This document shows, in pieces, positions 33,306 to 41,539 of a DNA stretch of 53,143 nucleotides (the first letter of the stretch is position 1; every line of letters starts with the position of its first letter). A program made the position numbers and the translations under genes. Under the pieces are notes generated by a model. It ran no database searches, was not told the origin of the DNA, and saw nothing but the letters and a program-made list of their open reading frames with translations. Source of the DNA: an uncultured Pelagibacteraceae bacterium (GTDB lineage Bacteria; Pseudomonadota; Alphaproteobacteria; Pelagibacterales; Pelagibacteraceae). Location: positions 1 through 53,143 of the forward strand of contig CACGSX010000007.1 of assembly GCA_902575835.1 (NCBI GenBank), written 5' to 3'.

Positions 33306-34769
33306 TTATTTCTTTCTCTTTATTAATGGAAAACTTAAAGCAATTAAAGATAAAACAAAAAATGTTAATGCAATAGGTCTTTGAAGAAACATTAACCAGT
33401 TTCCATCGAAAATAACAAGCGATTGTCTTAAAGTTCCCTCTACCAATTCACCCAAAATTAAACCTATAATTACAGGCACAACTGAAAATCCATATCTTCT
33501 CATAAAGAAACCAATAACTCCAAATAATAGCATCAACCAAACATCAATAATTGACTGATTTAAAGAATATGTTCCACAAACAGAAACTGCAAAAATCATC
33601 GGCCATAATAATTTATTCGGAACTAGAGTGATTCTTGCAAATATTTTAGCTCCAAAAAATCCTAATACAAAGAATAAAATATTTGCAATTAGCATCGATC
33701 CAAATATTCCATAAAGAAACTCAGGTTGCTCTCTAAATAAATCTGGACCCGGTCTTACACCATGTATAATTAATCCTGTAAGTATAACCGCTGTAGTCGC
33801 ACTACCTGGAATACCCAATGCTAGTGTTGGAACCATAGCTCCTCCGGTAGCAGCATTATTTGCTGCTTCAGCTCCAGCTATTCCTTCAATTGATCCTTTT
33901 CCAAAATCCTCAGGTTTTTTTGACCATCTTTTTGCTTCAGCATATCCTATTAATGATGCAACAGTTCCTCCCTCTGCTGGCAAAACACCAATAAATGATC
34001 CTATCCCGCTAGATCTTATAATTGTTTTCCAAGTTTTTTTATAATCATCGATTGATGGAAGTTTAACTGCCTTTAAAGCTACTCTATTAAATATTTGATT
34101 TATTAGAGTGGATTGAGTTAACATTTCACTAATAGCAAATAAACCTACTACTACTGGAATAAAACCAATACCTTCAGTCAATTCATTAATTCCAAATGTA
34201 AACCTATCTATAGATGTCATAAAATCTTTACCAACAGTTGAAATTAGAATTCCAAAAGCACCAGCAATTAAATTTTTAATAGGACTGCCCTCACCAATTG
34301 ATGCAAGCATAGTTAATCCAAAAATTGCTAGCGCAAAATATTCAGGTTGACCGAATTCGTAAGCTAAATTTGCAAGTAAAGGAGCAAAAAATATAAGAAC
34401 TATTACACTAGCAATTCCACCAATTACGCTTGAGACAGTTGCCATACCTAAAGCTCTACCAGCTTCTCCTTTTTGTGCTAAAGGATAACCATCTAAACAT
34501 GTGGCTGCTGCTGCAGGGGTTCCAGGGGTATTTATTAAAATTGCGGTAATCGCCCCTCCATAAGTTCCTGCACAATAAATTGCAGTTAGTAATACAATTG
34601 CAGAGAGTGGATCTAGTGTCATCGTAAATGGTAATATTAAAGCACCACCTGTTGTTGGTCCTAGTCCAGGAAGAACTCCAAGAATTAATCCAAAAATTGT
34701 TCCAAAAAATAAAACAATTAATAATTTATAACTAAATAAAGGAGCAAAGATTAAACCTAAATTTTCCAT
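33306..34769 (-). CDS. tctA: Tripartite tricarboxylate transporter large permease
   Basis: A 487-residue polytopic membrane protein of the TctA family with about eleven predicted helices. Signatures are GLILGVLPGLGPTTGGALILP near residue 30, a TPGTPAAAATCLDGYPLA loop near residue 80, and ALGIPGSATTAVILTGLIIHG in the second half. It forms the channel for the ligand delivered by TctC. It lies one base after tctB. Confidence 0.95.
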   Translation of the reverse strand: MENLGLIFAPLFSYKLLIVLFFGTIFGLILGVLPGLGPTTGGALILPFTMTLDPLSAIVLLTAIYCAGTYGGAITAILINTPGTPAAAATCLDGYPLAQKGEAGRALGMATVSSVIGGIASVIVLIFFAPLLANLAYEFGQPEYFALAIFGLTMLASIGEGSPIKNLIAGAFGILISTVGKDFMTSIDRFTFGINELTEGIGFIPVVVGLFAISEMLTQSTLINQIFNRVALKAVKLPSIDDYKKTWKTIIRSSGIGSFIGVLPAEGGTVASLIGYAEAKRWSKKPEDFGKGSIEGIAGAEAANNAATGGAMVPTLALGIPGSATTAVILTGLIIHGVRPGPDLFREQPEFLYGIFGSMLIANILFFVLGFFGAKIFARITLVPNKLLWPMIFAVSVCGTYSLNQSIIDVWLMLLFGVIGFFMRRYGFSVVPVIIGLILGELVEGTLRQSLVIFDGNWLMFLQRPIALTFFVLSLIALSFPLIKRKK

Positions 34770-34770
34770 T

Positions 34771-35277
34771 TTATCCGTAATAAAGGTTTGTAATAATTCC
34801 AGGTGGAAATCGTAATCCTAAAATTGTTTCAAAAAATACAAAAACAATTAAAGGAAATATAATTGATACGATTATTAAATAGGCAACTCTTCTTTCTCCC
34901 CAAAAGTAAGAAACTATGATTGAAAGTAATGCTATGCCTAAAAAGAAATCTAAAAATTTTGAAACAGTTATAAAAACAACAAATGAAAGCAAAGTAATAT
35001 AAAATGAATTAGGTAATTTTTTTTCACTTTTCCAGGGTTTTTTAAGAGAAATAAAATAAGTTAATAAAGTTAGGGTAATAATTAAAATTAATAGAGCCTT
35101 TGGAAATGTTGCTGGCTGTATACCTCTATTTAATATAGGAGGCACTATGTCAAATGTAAAAGTAAAGTATAATAAAATTGAAGAAATAACTATTATTACA
35201 GCCGAAACAATGAATGAACTTTTAAAAAAAAGGGACAAACTTTTGTTTGTCCCTTTTTCGTTATGTACATCATTCAT
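34771..35277 (-). CDS. tctB: Tripartite tricarboxylate transporter small permease
   Basis: A 168-residue membrane protein with four predicted helices and the TctB core RGIQPATFPKALL. The N-terminal cytoplasmic tail is encoded by an intrinsic-terminator-like hairpin (35224-35258) that covers codons 7-18. No ATG, GTG or TTG start exists between this hairpin and the first membrane helix, so the hairpin really lies within the gene. It follows tctC after 18 bases. Confidence 0.88.
   Translation of the reverse strand: MNDVHNEKGTNKSLSLFFKSSFIVSAVIIVISSILLYFTFTFDIVPPILNRGIQPATFPKALLILIITLTLLTYFISLKKPWKSEKKLPNSFYITLLSFVVFITVSKFLDFFLGIALLSIIVSYFWGERRVAYLIIVSIIFPLIVFVFFETILGLRFPPGIITNLYYG
35224..35258 (-). 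terminator. Intrinsic terminator/attenuator inside the start of tctB
   Basis: On the minus strand a stem AAAAAGGGACAAAC / GTTTGTCCCTTTTT with an AAAA loop is followed directly by a run of eight T, a canonical Rho-independent terminator. It begins about 37 bases after the tctC stop and lies wholly within the tctB coding region. It should lower transcription of the permease genes and what follows, relative to tctC. Confidence 0.82.
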
Positions 35278-35295
35278 TTAAATGTACAAAATTTA

Positions 35296-36270
35296 TTAAT
35301 TTATGTAACCCAATGCTTTGAGTTGAGCTGTCATTTCAGCAAGCATTTCTTCCATTTGCTTGCCCCATTCATCTGCACCTACAACACTAGTCTCATCTAG
35401 ACCAATTTCTGTTAGGAAATTTTTATAGTAGTTGTGACTCATAGCTTTCATCATTCCAGCTTCTAGTTGTTTAACTCTGTCTGCTGGAGCACCTTTTTTA
35501 GTTACGAAACCTCTAACAGTAGATAAAGAAACAGGTATCCCTAATTCTTTTGCCGTTGGAGAGTCTCCTATTTTAGCCATTCTATTATTTGCTAATACAA
35601 CTGAAACACAAAGTTTGCCTTCATTAATTTCAGTTAGGGCCTCACCTAAATTTAAAACTCCTACATCAATATCTCCCTTGATTAGATTAGTTTTAATTGG
35701 CGCAACACCTTTGTAAGCAACAATAGTTGGATCTTTTAATCCACCTTTTTTAGTAAATGCAATTGCACTAACATCATCAATTCCACCAGTGTGTGTTGTT
35801 CCATATTTTAGTGATTTTGATTTTTGCGTGCTAATAAATTTCTTAGCATCTTTAATGTCATTATTACAGTTAACAACAAATAGTTGAGGATCATCAGTTC
35901 CTCTAGCTAGCGGTTGCATATCACTTATTTTGACTTTTGTTTTACCTAAAGCCATTGATACAGCGTGACCAGTAGTCCAAGTCAAAGTATGATTACCATC
36001 AGCAGGAAGTGTCATCATATAGTCCATAGATGCAGCTCCACCACCACCTTTTTTATTAACTAATTGCATGTCTTGTTTTAAAACTCTTCTTGCTCTTAAC
36101 AACATCATTCTCGTAGTAACATCTGTTCCACCACCAAAACCAGCGTGAGTAATTGCTTGTATTGGATGACCATCTGCTTTTGCAGATGTAATCATAAGTG
36201 GAAGTGCTACAACGAAAAATTCAGTTACTAAAAAAGCAGCAGCTAAAAATAGTTTAAAGCTTTTTTTCAT
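35296..36270 (-). CDS. tctC: Tripartite tricarboxylate transporter binding protein
   Basis: A 324-residue periplasmic binding protein with a Sec signal peptide (cleavage near SAKA, residue 32). The Bug/TctC pattern is visible: an AGFGGGTDVTTRMM loop near residue 43, KKGGGGAASMDYM that contacts the ligand carboxylate, and GVLNLGEA. Ligands of the family include citrate, sugar acids and nicotinate. The gene order with a dehydratase and sugar-acid enzymes favours a sugar acid (inference). It is first in the long minus-strand series. Confidence 0.92.
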   Translation of the reverse strand: MKKSFKLFLAAAFLVTEFFVVALPLMITSAKADGHPIQAITHAGFGGGTDVTTRMMLLRARRVLKQDMQLVNKKGGGGAASMDYMMTLPADGNHTLTWTTGHAVSMALGKTKVKISDMQPLARGTDDPQLFVVNCNNDIKDAKKFISTQKSKSLKYGTTHTGGIDDVSAIAFTKKGGLKDPTIVAYKGVAPIKTNLIKGDIDVGVLNLGEALTEINEGKLCVSVVLANNRMAKIGDSPTAKELGIPVSLSTVRGFVTKKGAPADRVKQLEAGMMKAMSHNYYKNFLTEIGLDETSVVGADEWGKQMEEMLAEMTAQLKALGYIN

Positions 36271-36315
36271 TATTTCCCTCTTAAGTTAATTTATATTTAA
36301 ATATTTAATCATAAT

Positions 36316-36328
36316 CTGTTAGAAACAG
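36316..36328. promoter_or_regulatory. Inverted repeat in the tctC-pdxA divergent spacer
   Basis: CTGTT-AGA-AACAG forms a five-base inverted repeat with a three-base centre, placed 12 bases before the start of the PdxA-like gene within the 69-base divergent spacer. A shared operator for the two sugar-acid units is conceivable, but so short a repeat can occur by chance. Confidence 0.22.
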
Positions 36329-36339
36329 TAAGAAAAAAG

Positions 36340-37332
36340 ATGACAAATAAGAAAAAAAATATTGCTTTATTACTAGGAGATCCATCAGGTATTGGACCAG
36401 AACTTATATCAAAACTTTTGACCCAAAACGAACTATCGAATGCAAACATTACTATAATTGGTGAAAAAAATATTTTAAACGCTGGAGATAAAATTTCAGG
36501 AAATAATTCAGACCTAGAAATTGTTACTGATTTTGATGAAATAAATTTTGATAAAAAAAGTAAGTATTTTTTAGATATCTCTAAGGGTAAAAACAAAGAT
36601 TATAATTTATCAGAGTGCTCTGCAGAATCTGGGGAAACAGTTTTAAATGCATTAAATTTAGCACTAGAACTTGCGAAAGAAAAAAAAATTGATGCTATTA
36701 ATTTCGGTCCTTTTAATAAGACAAGCTTAAAACTAGGTGGATGTAAATTTGATGACGAATTACATCATATGGCTGATAAATTAAATGTAAAAAGTTTTTT
36801 TTGTGAATTTAATGTAGTAGATAATTTTTGGACTGCACGAGTGACATCTCATATACCTATCAAAGAAGTTCCAGAACATATTAAGAAAGATAAAATAATG
36901 AAGCCAATAAAATTGATTAATGAAGCAATGAAATTAAACGGTATAGAAAATCCAAGAGTTGCGGTTCAAGCTCTTAACCCTCATGCAGAGTTTGGTAATG
37001 AAGAAAAAGATGAGATAATACCAGCAATAGAGGAAGCAAAAAAACTTGGTATTAATGCTGATGGTCCTTTGCCATGTGATACTTCTTTCATTACAGCATT
37101 TAAAAATAAAAATCATGATTGTATTGTTGGAATGTATCATGATGCTCTTCAATCTGGACTAAAGGCTTTTGGATTTGATAGAGGGGTAACAGTTCAAGGT
37201 GGTCTTCCAATTCCAATAACAACACCTGCGCATGGAACTGCGTTTGATATTGCTGGAAAAAATCAGGCAAATTTGGAGCCAACATTGCAATCGTTTAAAA
37301 TTGCATTAAGAATGGCTCAAAATTTAAATTAA
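36340..37332 (+). CDS. PdxA-like NAD-dependent dehydrogenase with altered substrate motif
   Basis: A 330-residue protein of the 4-hydroxythreonine-4-phosphate dehydrogenase family. The three metal histidines are kept: H171 (TSHIPI), H215 (ALNPHA) and H267 (GMYHDA), as is the closing AHGTAFDIAG. The phosphate-site motif GHTE of biosynthetic PdxA is replaced by D139-E-L-H142, and the usual YHDQG reads YHDAL. With an adjoining dehydratase (its ATG follows this stop directly) and TctABC, a catabolic role on a sugar-acid derivative is more likely than vitamin B6 synthesis (inference). No DUF1537 kinase gene is near. Confidence 0.85.
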   Translation: MTNKKKNIALLLGDPSGIGPELISKLLTQNELSNANITIIGEKNILNAGDKISGNNSDLEIVTDFDEINFDKKSKYFLDISKGKNKDYNLSECSAESGETVLNALNLALELAKEKKIDAINFGPFNKTSLKLGGCKFDDELHHMADKLNVKSFFCEFNVVDNFWTARVTSHIPIKEVPEHIKKDKIMKPIKLINEAMKLNGIENPRVAVQALNPHAEFGNEEKDEIIPAIEEAKKLGINADGPLPCDTSFITAFKNKNHDCIVGMYHDALQSGLKAFGFDRGVTVQGGLPIPITTPAHGTAFDIAGKNQANLEPTLQSFKIALRMAQNLN

Positions 37333-38508
37333 ATGTCTAAAATTAAAGATATAAGAACAAAAGTATATCAATGGAATGGCAAAACAGTTCCTCCACAAAA
37401 TAATTTTTGCACAAATGCATCAGATTTACTTTATGAAAAATCAGATGCCATGGGCTCTTTCAGATTTCATGAATGGTTAATTTGTGAAATTGAAACTGAT
37501 GATGGTCATATTGGAATCGGTAATGCAGCTCTTGCACCTCAGTTAGTAAAAAAAACTATTGATGAGTATCTTAAACCATTAGTTACAGGAGAAGATCCTT
37601 TTGATTACGCTTACATCTGGGAAAAAATGTATAGAAGAACTCATGCATGGGGAAGAAGAGGTTTGGGCATGGTTGCAATATCTGCAATTGATATTGCTAT
37701 TTGGGATATATTAGGAAAGTTAACTAACAAACCCGTATTTAAATTGTTAGGGGGTAGAACAAAAGAAAAGATACCTGTTTATGCATCAAAACTTTATAGC
37801 CAACCTATCAAAGATTTACAAAATGAAGCTGAAAAATATAAAAAACAAGGTTTTAAAATGTTTAAGATGAGATTTGGTTGGGGGCCAAAAGATGGTCCTG
37901 AAGGTATGAGAAAAAACATTGAACTTGTAGAAGCTGTAAGAGAAGTAATCGGGGATGATACTGACTTAATGTTAGAATGTTATATGGGTTGGAACCTAGA
38001 TTATTCTAAAAGAATGATACCTAAATTGGTAAAATTTAATCCAAGATGGTTAGAAGAACCAGTTATTGCTGATGATATTCATGGGTATGCGGAACTGAAC
38101 AATATGAACGCTATACCAATTTCTGGGGGAGAACATGAATTTAATCTATTTGGTTTTAAACAATTGTTAGACCTAAAAGCAGTTAGCTACATTCAATATG
38201 ATAATAATAGAGTTGGTGGATTTACAATCGCTCAGAAAATAAATGCTCTTGCAGAGGCTTATCAAGTTCCAGCAATTCCACATGCAGGTCAAATGCATAA
38301 CTATCATTTAACAATGTCGAATTTTAATTGTCCTATCTCAGAGTTTTTTCCAGTTCATGATGTAGAAATTGGTAACGAACTATTTTATTATATTTTTGAA
38401 GGTGATCCTGCTCCAATAGATGGAATGATAGATCTAGATGATAATGTTCCAGGTCTTGGGCTTAAGATTACAGATAAATATAAATCAGAATTTAAAATTA
38501 TTGAGTAA
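37333..38508 (+). CDS. rhmD: L-rhamnonate dehydratase-like enolase-superfamily enzyme
   Basis: A 391-residue mandelate-racemase-type enzyme. It matches the RhmD subgroup in [35 protein letters not shown], the metal-site segments LECYMGW and [19 protein letters not shown], and [14 protein letters not shown] with the catalytic histidine. It removes water from a 6-deoxy sugar acid to give a 2-keto-3-deoxy acid. L-rhamnonate, L-fuconate or a stereoisomer may be the true substrate. It adjoins the PdxA-like gene with no spacer and is divergent from tctC. Confidence 0.83.
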   Translation: MSKIKDIRTKVYQWNGKTVPPQNNFCTNASDLLYEKSDAMGSFRFHEWLICEIETDDGHIGIGNAALAPQLVKKTIDEYLKPLVTGEDPFDYAYIWEKMYRRTHAWGRRGLGMVAISAIDIAIWDILGKLTNKPVFKLLGGRTKEKIPVYASKLYSQPIKDLQNEAEKYKKQGFKMFKMRFGWGPKDGPEGMRKNIELVEAVREVIGDDTDLMLECYMGWNLDYSKRMIPKLVKFNPRWLEEPVIADDIHGYAELNNMNAIPISGGEHEFNLFGFKQLLDLKAVSYIQYDNNRVGGFTIAQKINALAEAYQVPAIPHAGQMHNYHLTMSNFNCPISEFFPVHDVEIGNELFYYIFEGDPAPIDGMIDLDDNVPGLGLKITDKYKSEFKIIE

Positions 38509-39423
38509 TTAATAATTTTCTACTTCATTGATACTTGGCATTGAATTTGCAGCCCCTTCTTTAGTTGTAGAAATGCCAGCAACTTTGTTAGAAAATTCTA
38601 ATGCATCAACAATTTTTAACGATTTAGCTAATGCCACACTAAAAGCTCCATTAAATGCATCTCCTGCTCCAGTAGTATCTTTTACATCATCTTTTAATTT
38701 ATGAACATCTACAAAATAGCTATCGGTTCCATTTGAAAAATAAACTCCTTTAGAACCTAGAGTTATTAGAATATTTTTTACTCCTTTTTTTAAAAATTCT
38801 TTAGCTGCATTCTCTATTTCAGATTTTGTTTCTATTTTTTTTTCTAAATAAAAACTAGCCTCAGTTTCATTTGGTGTAAAATAGTCTATGTTTTTAAAGT
38901 CATTCTCAGATATTTTTGAAGCCGGAGCTGGATTTAAAATAGTAATTGATCCAGTATCTTTAGCTTTTTGTAAAGCATAACTAGTAACATCATATGGTGT
39001 TTCTAATTGTGTTAAGAATATATCTGACTTCTCGATTGCTTTTAAATTATTATCTATATCAGAACTATTTAAAGTGCCGGCAGCGCCTGGTATGATGTTT
39101 ATTGCATTATCACCTGTATTAGCATTAATCATAATACCAGCAACACCAGTTGAATGATTTTTGTCTTTAATAATATAATCGGTATTTACTCCAGAGGATT
39201 TATATAAATTTAGTGCCATTTCAGCATTATTATCATCACCTACTTTTGTAATAAAACTTATTTTTCCGCCAAGTCTTGCTGCGGCAATGGCTTGGTTAGA
39301 TCCTTTTCCACCAGGTCCTATTAAGTGTTTTGTTCCTAAAATAGTTTGCCCCACTTCAGGAATTTTTTCACCAATAAAACATAAGTCTGCAACAAATACT
39401 CCAAATACACATATAGATTTCAT
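38509..39423 (-). CDS. rbsK: Ribokinase-family carbohydrate kinase
   Basis: A 304-residue PfkB kinase. Ribokinase features are the GPGGKGSNQAIAAARLG motif near residue 38, TLGSKGVYF and the anion-hole plus catalytic base GAGDAFNGAF near residue 252. It likely phosphorylates ribose or a related pentose or deoxyhexose taken up by the ABC system at 40500-43305. An IolC-like role (5-dehydro-2-deoxygluconate) is an alternative because iolD and iolE homologues are in the window. It starts four bases after the mutarotase stop. Confidence 0.82.
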   Translation of the reverse strand: MKSICVFGVFVADLCFIGEKIPEVGQTILGTKHLIGPGGKGSNQAIAAARLGGKISFITKVGDDNNAEMALNLYKSSGVNTDYIIKDKNHSTGVAGIMINANTGDNAINIIPGAAGTLNSSDIDNNLKAIEKSDIFLTQLETPYDVTSYALQKAKDTGSITILNPAPASKISENDFKNIDYFTPNETEASFYLEKKIETKSEIENAAKEFLKKGVKNILITLGSKGVYFSNGTDSYFVDVHKLKDDVKDTTGAGDAFNGAFSVALAKSLKIVDALEFSNKVAGISTTKEGAANSMPSINEVENY

Positions 39424-39427
39424 TTAA

Positions 39428-39889
39428 TTAAGACCAGACTTTACCGTCAGGAAGAATAACTCCTTTAGTAATAATAAAACATCCAAAAGGTCGAGCATCT
39501 GTAGTGGCTACAATACAATATGCTTTTTTTGCTTCTTCATAAAAATTTTGTCTTGAAATTGATCCAACTTTCCATTGGGGACCAGAATTATTTTTTACTG
39601 CTTCAATAAACTCATTATGAGTTTCAGTTAGTTCCTCTGGTTTATCATCTACTTCCATTCTAAGTGCAGGAGAGCCACCTTGTGATATAACAAAACTATC
39701 TAATGGAAAGACAGATAAAATTGCATTTGCTGCACTTTTAATGTCTACACCATCTAATCGAATTACATTTTTGTTCATTGAGTTTGCAGGAAAATTAGCA
39801 TCGGCAAGTATAATTTTCTCACCGTGACCCATGGATCTTAAATTAAAAAGTAATTCAGGACTTAAAACTGGGTCAATATTTATTAACAT
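39428..39889 (-). CDS. RbsD/FucU-family sugar mutarotase, FucU-like
   Basis: A 153-residue protein of the RbsD/FucU family, which interconverts sugar anomers. The start IDPVLSPELLFNLRSMGHGEKI with H22 and the ADANFPANSM segment match FucU (L-fucose mutarotase) more closely than RbsD (ribose pyranase). The C-terminal NFYEEAKKAYCIVAT is also FucU-like. It precedes the ribokinase-like gene in a two-gene unit. If the FucU reading holds, the local sugar may be L-fucose, consistent with a 6-deoxy sugar acid pathway next door. Confidence 0.83.
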   Translation of the reverse strand: MLINIDPVLSPELLFNLRSMGHGEKIILADANFPANSMNKNVIRLDGVDIKSAANAILSVFPLDSFVISQGGSPALRMEVDDKPEELTETHNEFIEAVKNNSGPQWKVGSISRQNFYEEAKKAYCIVATTDARPFGCFIITKGVILPDGKVWS

Positions 39890-40059
39890 TTTATAATTAT
39901 ATTATATTCTTTTTAAGATTTCTAACATTACTTGAATTTATTAATTTACATAACTATTTTAACAAAAATTTTAAAAAATATTTTCTTTTGATTATTTATA
40001 CATTGAATTTTAATGTTATGTTATAATATAACAAAATAAATATAAAATTAGGAGAAAAT
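39890..40059. other. Longest non-coding spacer in the window
   Basis: A 170-base, extremely AT-rich divergent spacer between the mutarotase and DsrE-like genes. It should hold both promoters. Apart from the palindrome at 40019-40033 and a GGAGA ribosome site before the DsrE-like gene, I see no RNA gene, riboswitch-like structure or repeat. Confidence 0.7.
40019..40033. promoter_or_regulatory. Palindrome overlapping a -10-like box
   Basis: TGTTATAATATAACA is a perfect seven-base inverted repeat around one base and contains TATAAT at 40022-40027, about 32 bases before the DsrE-like start. An operator overlapping the -10 box would fit repression. In DNA this AT-rich the repeat may be fortuitous. 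Confidence 0.35.
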
Positions 40060-40437
40060 ATGAAAATTGCTTATGTATTTAAAACAAGTATGGCTAGTAC
40101 TTTCCAACTTGCTACGATGATATTGCCACAACTGGAAAAAAACTCACACGTAGTTGATGTTGCTGGAATGTTTTTTTTTTATGATAACCTTTTTTGTTTA
40201 AAAAAAGGAGATCCCATCGGTGAAAGATTAGCAAAAATTGCTAATGAGAAGAAAATGCTGTTGATGGTATGTGATGCCTGCGCTGTTAGACGAGGTTTTG
40301 CTGATGGAACTTTAGAACAATGCGGAAGTGGAGACGTTAAAGCAAAAGGTTTGGTTGATGGTGTGGTGGCCGGATGCTTTCCACAATTATATACTGCACT
40401 TGGATCAAATCCACCTGATCAAGTAATCACTCTTTAA
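40060..40437 (+). CDS. DsrE-family protein
   Basis: A 125-residue protein with the DsrE-like fold: MKIAYVFKTSMASTF start, a long central loop and MLLMVCDACAVRRGFADG with two cysteines near residue 72-75. DsrE/TusD proteins move sulfane sulfur, but many stand-alone members have unknown tasks. It is monocistronic, flanked by a palindromic promoter region and a bidirectional terminator. Confidence 0.78.
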   Translation: MKIAYVFKTSMASTFQLATMILPQLEKNSHVVDVAGMFFFYDNLFCLKKGDPIGERLAKIANEKKMLLMVCDACAVRRGFADGTLEQCGSGDVKAKGLVDGVVAGCFPQLYTALGSNPPDQVITL

Positions 40438-40444
40438 AATAAAT

Positions 40445-40480
40445 AAAAAAAAAGGGTGGAATAAAACTCCACCCTTTTTT
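40445..40480. terminator. Bidirectional intrinsic terminator
   Basis: A GGGTGGA / TCCACCC stem with a seven-base loop is flanked by A-rich sequence on the left and T6 on the right, extending pairing to 13 bases. It lies between the convergent DsrE-like and sugar-binding-protein genes and can terminate transcription from either side. Confidence 0.87.
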
Positions 40481-40499
40481 AAATGTTATAAACTAATGA

Positions 40500-41432
40500 T
40501 TATTTAAAATCGTTAGCGTTTTCTTTTGTTACTAATTGTGTTCCAGTATCAATGTTTGGATCAATACTTCCACCATTAGCTAGCTCAAGTGCATATTTAA
40601 CACCGTAAGCACCCATGTTATATGAGAACTGAGCAATAGTTGCAGTCATTTCACCTTTTAAGATACTTGTAGCAGCATCTGGAGTTGCATCAAAACCAAC
40701 AACAACCACATCATTCATATCTGCATCTTTAAGAGCTTGCATAGCACCTAAGCCCATATTGTCATTTGAAGCAAATATTGCTTTGATGTTAGGATTTTTC
40801 AAAATAATAGACTCAGTGACCGATCTACCTTTTGCAGTATCCCACTCAGCTGTTTGAGTAGCAACTATATTTAAACCACAATTTTTAAATCCTTTAATTG
40901 CACCGTCTCTTCTTAGTAAAGCTGTTGATTGAGACTCTATTCCAGTCAAAATAGCAACATCTGAACCTTTTGGAGTTTTGTCACAAATGAATTTAGCAGC
41001 TAATTCTGCTCCATTCATGTTGTTAGTACCAATAAAAGTAACTCCTTCGTTTATTCCTTTTGTATCTACGAATACAACTGGAACACCGCTTTTGATAGCG
41101 TCATCTACAATTGGAGCAAATGCATTTGGATCTCCTGGTGCAAGAGCTAAGGCATCAACACCTTTAGCAAGTTGGTCTTCAACTTGGTTAATTTGAGCTT
41201 GAACATCACCTTCTTGAGGTGGTGCAACCAAAATTAACTTAACACCTAATTTTTTAGCTTCTTCTTCAGCACCTTTTGTAACAGAAGCCCAGAAAGGATT
41301 TCCAGACCCAGGACCTTTAATACTGAACAAGATTTTTTTACCATGACCATCAGCAAAAGAAGCTGAAATCATGCTTATCGATAAAAAAATTGCTGATACT
41401 AAAACAACAATTTTTCTTGATAGTTCTTTCAT
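40500..41432 (-). CDS. Sugar ABC transporter substrate-binding protein
   Basis: A 310-residue periplasmic binding protein (Peripla_BP_4, RbsB/inositol-binding class) with a Sec signal peptide (cleavage after SFA near residue 27). Typical segments are KGPGSGNPFWASVTKGAEEEAKKLG, the hinge VVFVDTKGINEG and ASNDNMGLGAMQAL. It likely binds a monosaccharide or inositol. It is last in its operon, 107 bases after the permease gene; that spacer may add a separate promoter. Confidence 0.93.
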   Translation of the reverse strand: MKELSRKIVVLVSAIFLSISMISASFADGHGKKILFSIKGPGSGNPFWASVTKGAEEEAKKLGVKLILVAPPQEGDVQAQINQVEDQLAKGVDALALAPGDPNAFAPIVDDAIKSGVPVVFVDTKGINEGVTFIGTNNMNGAELAAKFICDKTPKGSDVAILTGIESQSTALLRRDGAIKGFKNCGLNIVATQTAEWDTAKGRSVTESIILKNPNIKAIFASNDNMGLGAMQALKDADMNDVVVVGFDATPDAATSILKGEMTATIAQFSYNMGAYGVKYALELANGGSIDPNIDTGTQLVTKENANDFK

Positions 41433-41496
41433 AAATTTCCCCTTTAATAATTATTAAAGCTTAATTTAATAAAATTTTTAAAAAAAATTCAACTGT

Positions 41497-41511
41497 TTAG
41501 AGGGTCTCTAA
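41497..41511 (-). promoter_or_regulatory. Inverted repeat between the permease and binding-protein genes
   Basis: TTAGAG-GGT-CTCTAA is a perfect six-base inverted repeat in the 107-base spacer. On the minus strand a T8 run follows about ten bases after the stem, too far for a standard terminator. It could be an operator for separate expression of the binding-protein gene. Confidence 0.25.
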
Positions 41512-41539
41512 TGAGAGCAACTATTCAACTATGACGTGT

